Assembly (NCBI GenBank): GCA_003532195.1
Contig: DOFA01000050.1
Location: 1-13,419 of the forward strand
Source of the DNA: Clostridiales bacterium
GTDB lineage: Bacteria; Bacillota; Clostridia; Saccharofermentanales; UBA5734
Length of the DNA stretch: 13,419 nt
Direction of reading: 5' to 3'
Shown here: positions 12,776 to 13,419 of the stretch, piece by piece
Layout of the letters: each line of letters begins with the position of its first letter
How positions within the stretch are numbered: position 1 is the first letter of the stretch
The notes under the pieces: model-generated
Database searches by the model: none
Told to the model about the DNA's origin: nothing
The model's input: the letters and a program-made list of their open reading frames with translations, nothing else
Translations under genes and position numbers: made by a program

Positions 12776-13419
12776 CTAGCCCTTGATGGCGCCGATCATG
12801 ATGCCCTTGACAAAATACCTTTGAAAGAATGGATAAACAAAGATAATCGGGAGCGAGATGATCATGGCAATCGTCATCTTGAGGGAAGTTGCAGAGACGA
12901 TTTTGGTCAGATCAATCCCGGATAATCCGCCTCCCGCTGCGGATGACATCGCCCGAGCAAGCGCCGTCGCAGCATTCAGGTATCTATATAGGGTATATTG
13001 CAGCGTATAAAGCTCGGGTTTTGTGATATACAGCACAGTATCCATGTAGGAATTCCAGTGCCCAACCGCGACAAAAACACAGATGGTTGCGATGATTGGC
13101 TTGGATAGGGGCAAGATAATATGTGAGAAAATCGAAAGGTATTTGGCGCCGTCAATCCTGGCCGATTCTTCCAGAGATGCCGGCAAGCTTTCGATAAAAG
13201 TTTTGCATAAAATAATATAAAACGGGGCGACAAAACCAATGATATAAATCCAAAACTTATTAACCAGTCCGAGATTGCGAAAATTGAGAAAAACTGGAAT
13301 CAAGCCGGCACTGAAATACATCGTGACAATAACGACCTTATACCAGAAACCTCGTAACCAGAATTCCTTTTTGGAAAAAGAATAGCCCATCCAGGTACTG
13401 GCCATAACGGTAAGCACGG
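12776..13419 (-). CDS. Carbohydrate ABC transporter permease (CUT1, LplC/MalG-like), 5' truncated
   Basis: The frame is open to the right window edge; 213 complete codons are visible and about 80 N-terminal residues are missing compared with the usual size near 295. Several hydrophobic segments are visible (about 27-46, 54-73, 107-125 and 181-203 of the visible part). The cytoplasmic EAA loop is clear: EESARIDGA (83-91) through ILPLSKP (101-107), the site that contacts the ATPase. The C-terminus ends GIMIGAIKG, typical for these permeases. A partner permease (LplB/MalF type) is expected beyond the window edge. The first visible codon is GTG, internal to the gene, and should not be taken as the start. 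Confidence 0.9.
   Translation of the reverse strand, partial: VLTVMASTWMGYSFSKKEFWLRGFWYKVVIVTMYFSAGLIPVFLNFRNLGLVNKFWIYIIGFVAPFYIILCKTFIESLPASLEESARIDGAKYLSIFSHIILPLSKPIIATICVFVAVGHWNSYMDTVLYITKPELYTLQYTLYRYLNAATALARAMSSAAGGGLSGIDLTKIVSATSLKMTIAMIISLPIIFVYPFFQRYFVKGIMIGAIKG

Noticed and set aside
1..13419. CRISPR arrays, insertion sequences, rRNA or tRNA genes
   Set aside because: No regularly spaced repeats, transposase-like protein, or structural RNA pattern was seen on either strand.

Overview
The window looks like a carbohydrate-utilisation region of an anaerobic, probably clostridial (Bacillota-type) bacterium. The reasons are strong AAGGAG-type ribosome binding sites, a CUT1/Lpl-type sugar ABC transporter with a large lipoprotein binding protein, intracellular glycosidases without signal peptides, and close gene packing. 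Taxonomy is inferred from gene style only. By eye, base composition is more GC-rich in the left third than in the transporter genes at the right end. Almost everything is on the minus strand, so genes run right to left.

Right operon (13419 to 4868, reading leftward): the end of a CUT1 permease (cut by the window edge), a 581-residue solute-binding lipoprotein, a tandem-repeat hairpin, a GH51-type alpha-L-arabinofuranosidase, a small SGNH hydrolase, an ADP-ribosylglycohydrolase-family protein, a TIM-barrel protein that looks like an uncharacterised glycosidase, and a PF04909-type amidohydrolase whose start overlaps the previous gene by 20 bases. The layout suggests import of a furanose-containing oligosaccharide or glycoconjugate, followed by cytoplasmic removal of arabinofuranosyl, ester and perhaps ribofuranosyl-like groups.

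Middle (4102-4867): a divergent promoter region. It has a good minus-strand promoter for the left operon and a plus-strand promoter followed by a 31-codon hydrophobic micro-ORF. The micro-ORF overlaps the GTG of a 133-codon gene of unknown function, the only substantial plus-strand gene.

Left operon (4101 to 1, reading leftward): a D-2-hydroxyacid dehydrogenase, an HpcH/HpaI-type 2-keto-3-deoxy sugar acid aldolase, a classical SDR dehydrogenase, an SMP-30/gluconolactonase-type lactonase, and the N-terminal part of a GH28/GH49-like beta-helix glycosidase that runs off the left edge. This resembles a non-phosphorylative oxidative sugar pathway (sugar to lactone to aldonate to 2-keto-3-deoxyaldonate to pyruvate plus an aldehyde). 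The dehydratase step is not in the window.

Working model (inference): both operons may serve one plant polysaccharide such as the rhamnogalacturonan-I/arabinan part of pectin. GH51 would trim arabinose, the SGNH enzyme would deacetylate, the GH28-like enzyme would cut the backbone, and the oxidative cassette would process a released deoxy sugar or uronate-like sugar. The ADP-ribosylglycohydrolase and the unassigned TIM-barrel enzyme do not fit a textbook pectin pathway and are the most likely sources of new biochemistry.
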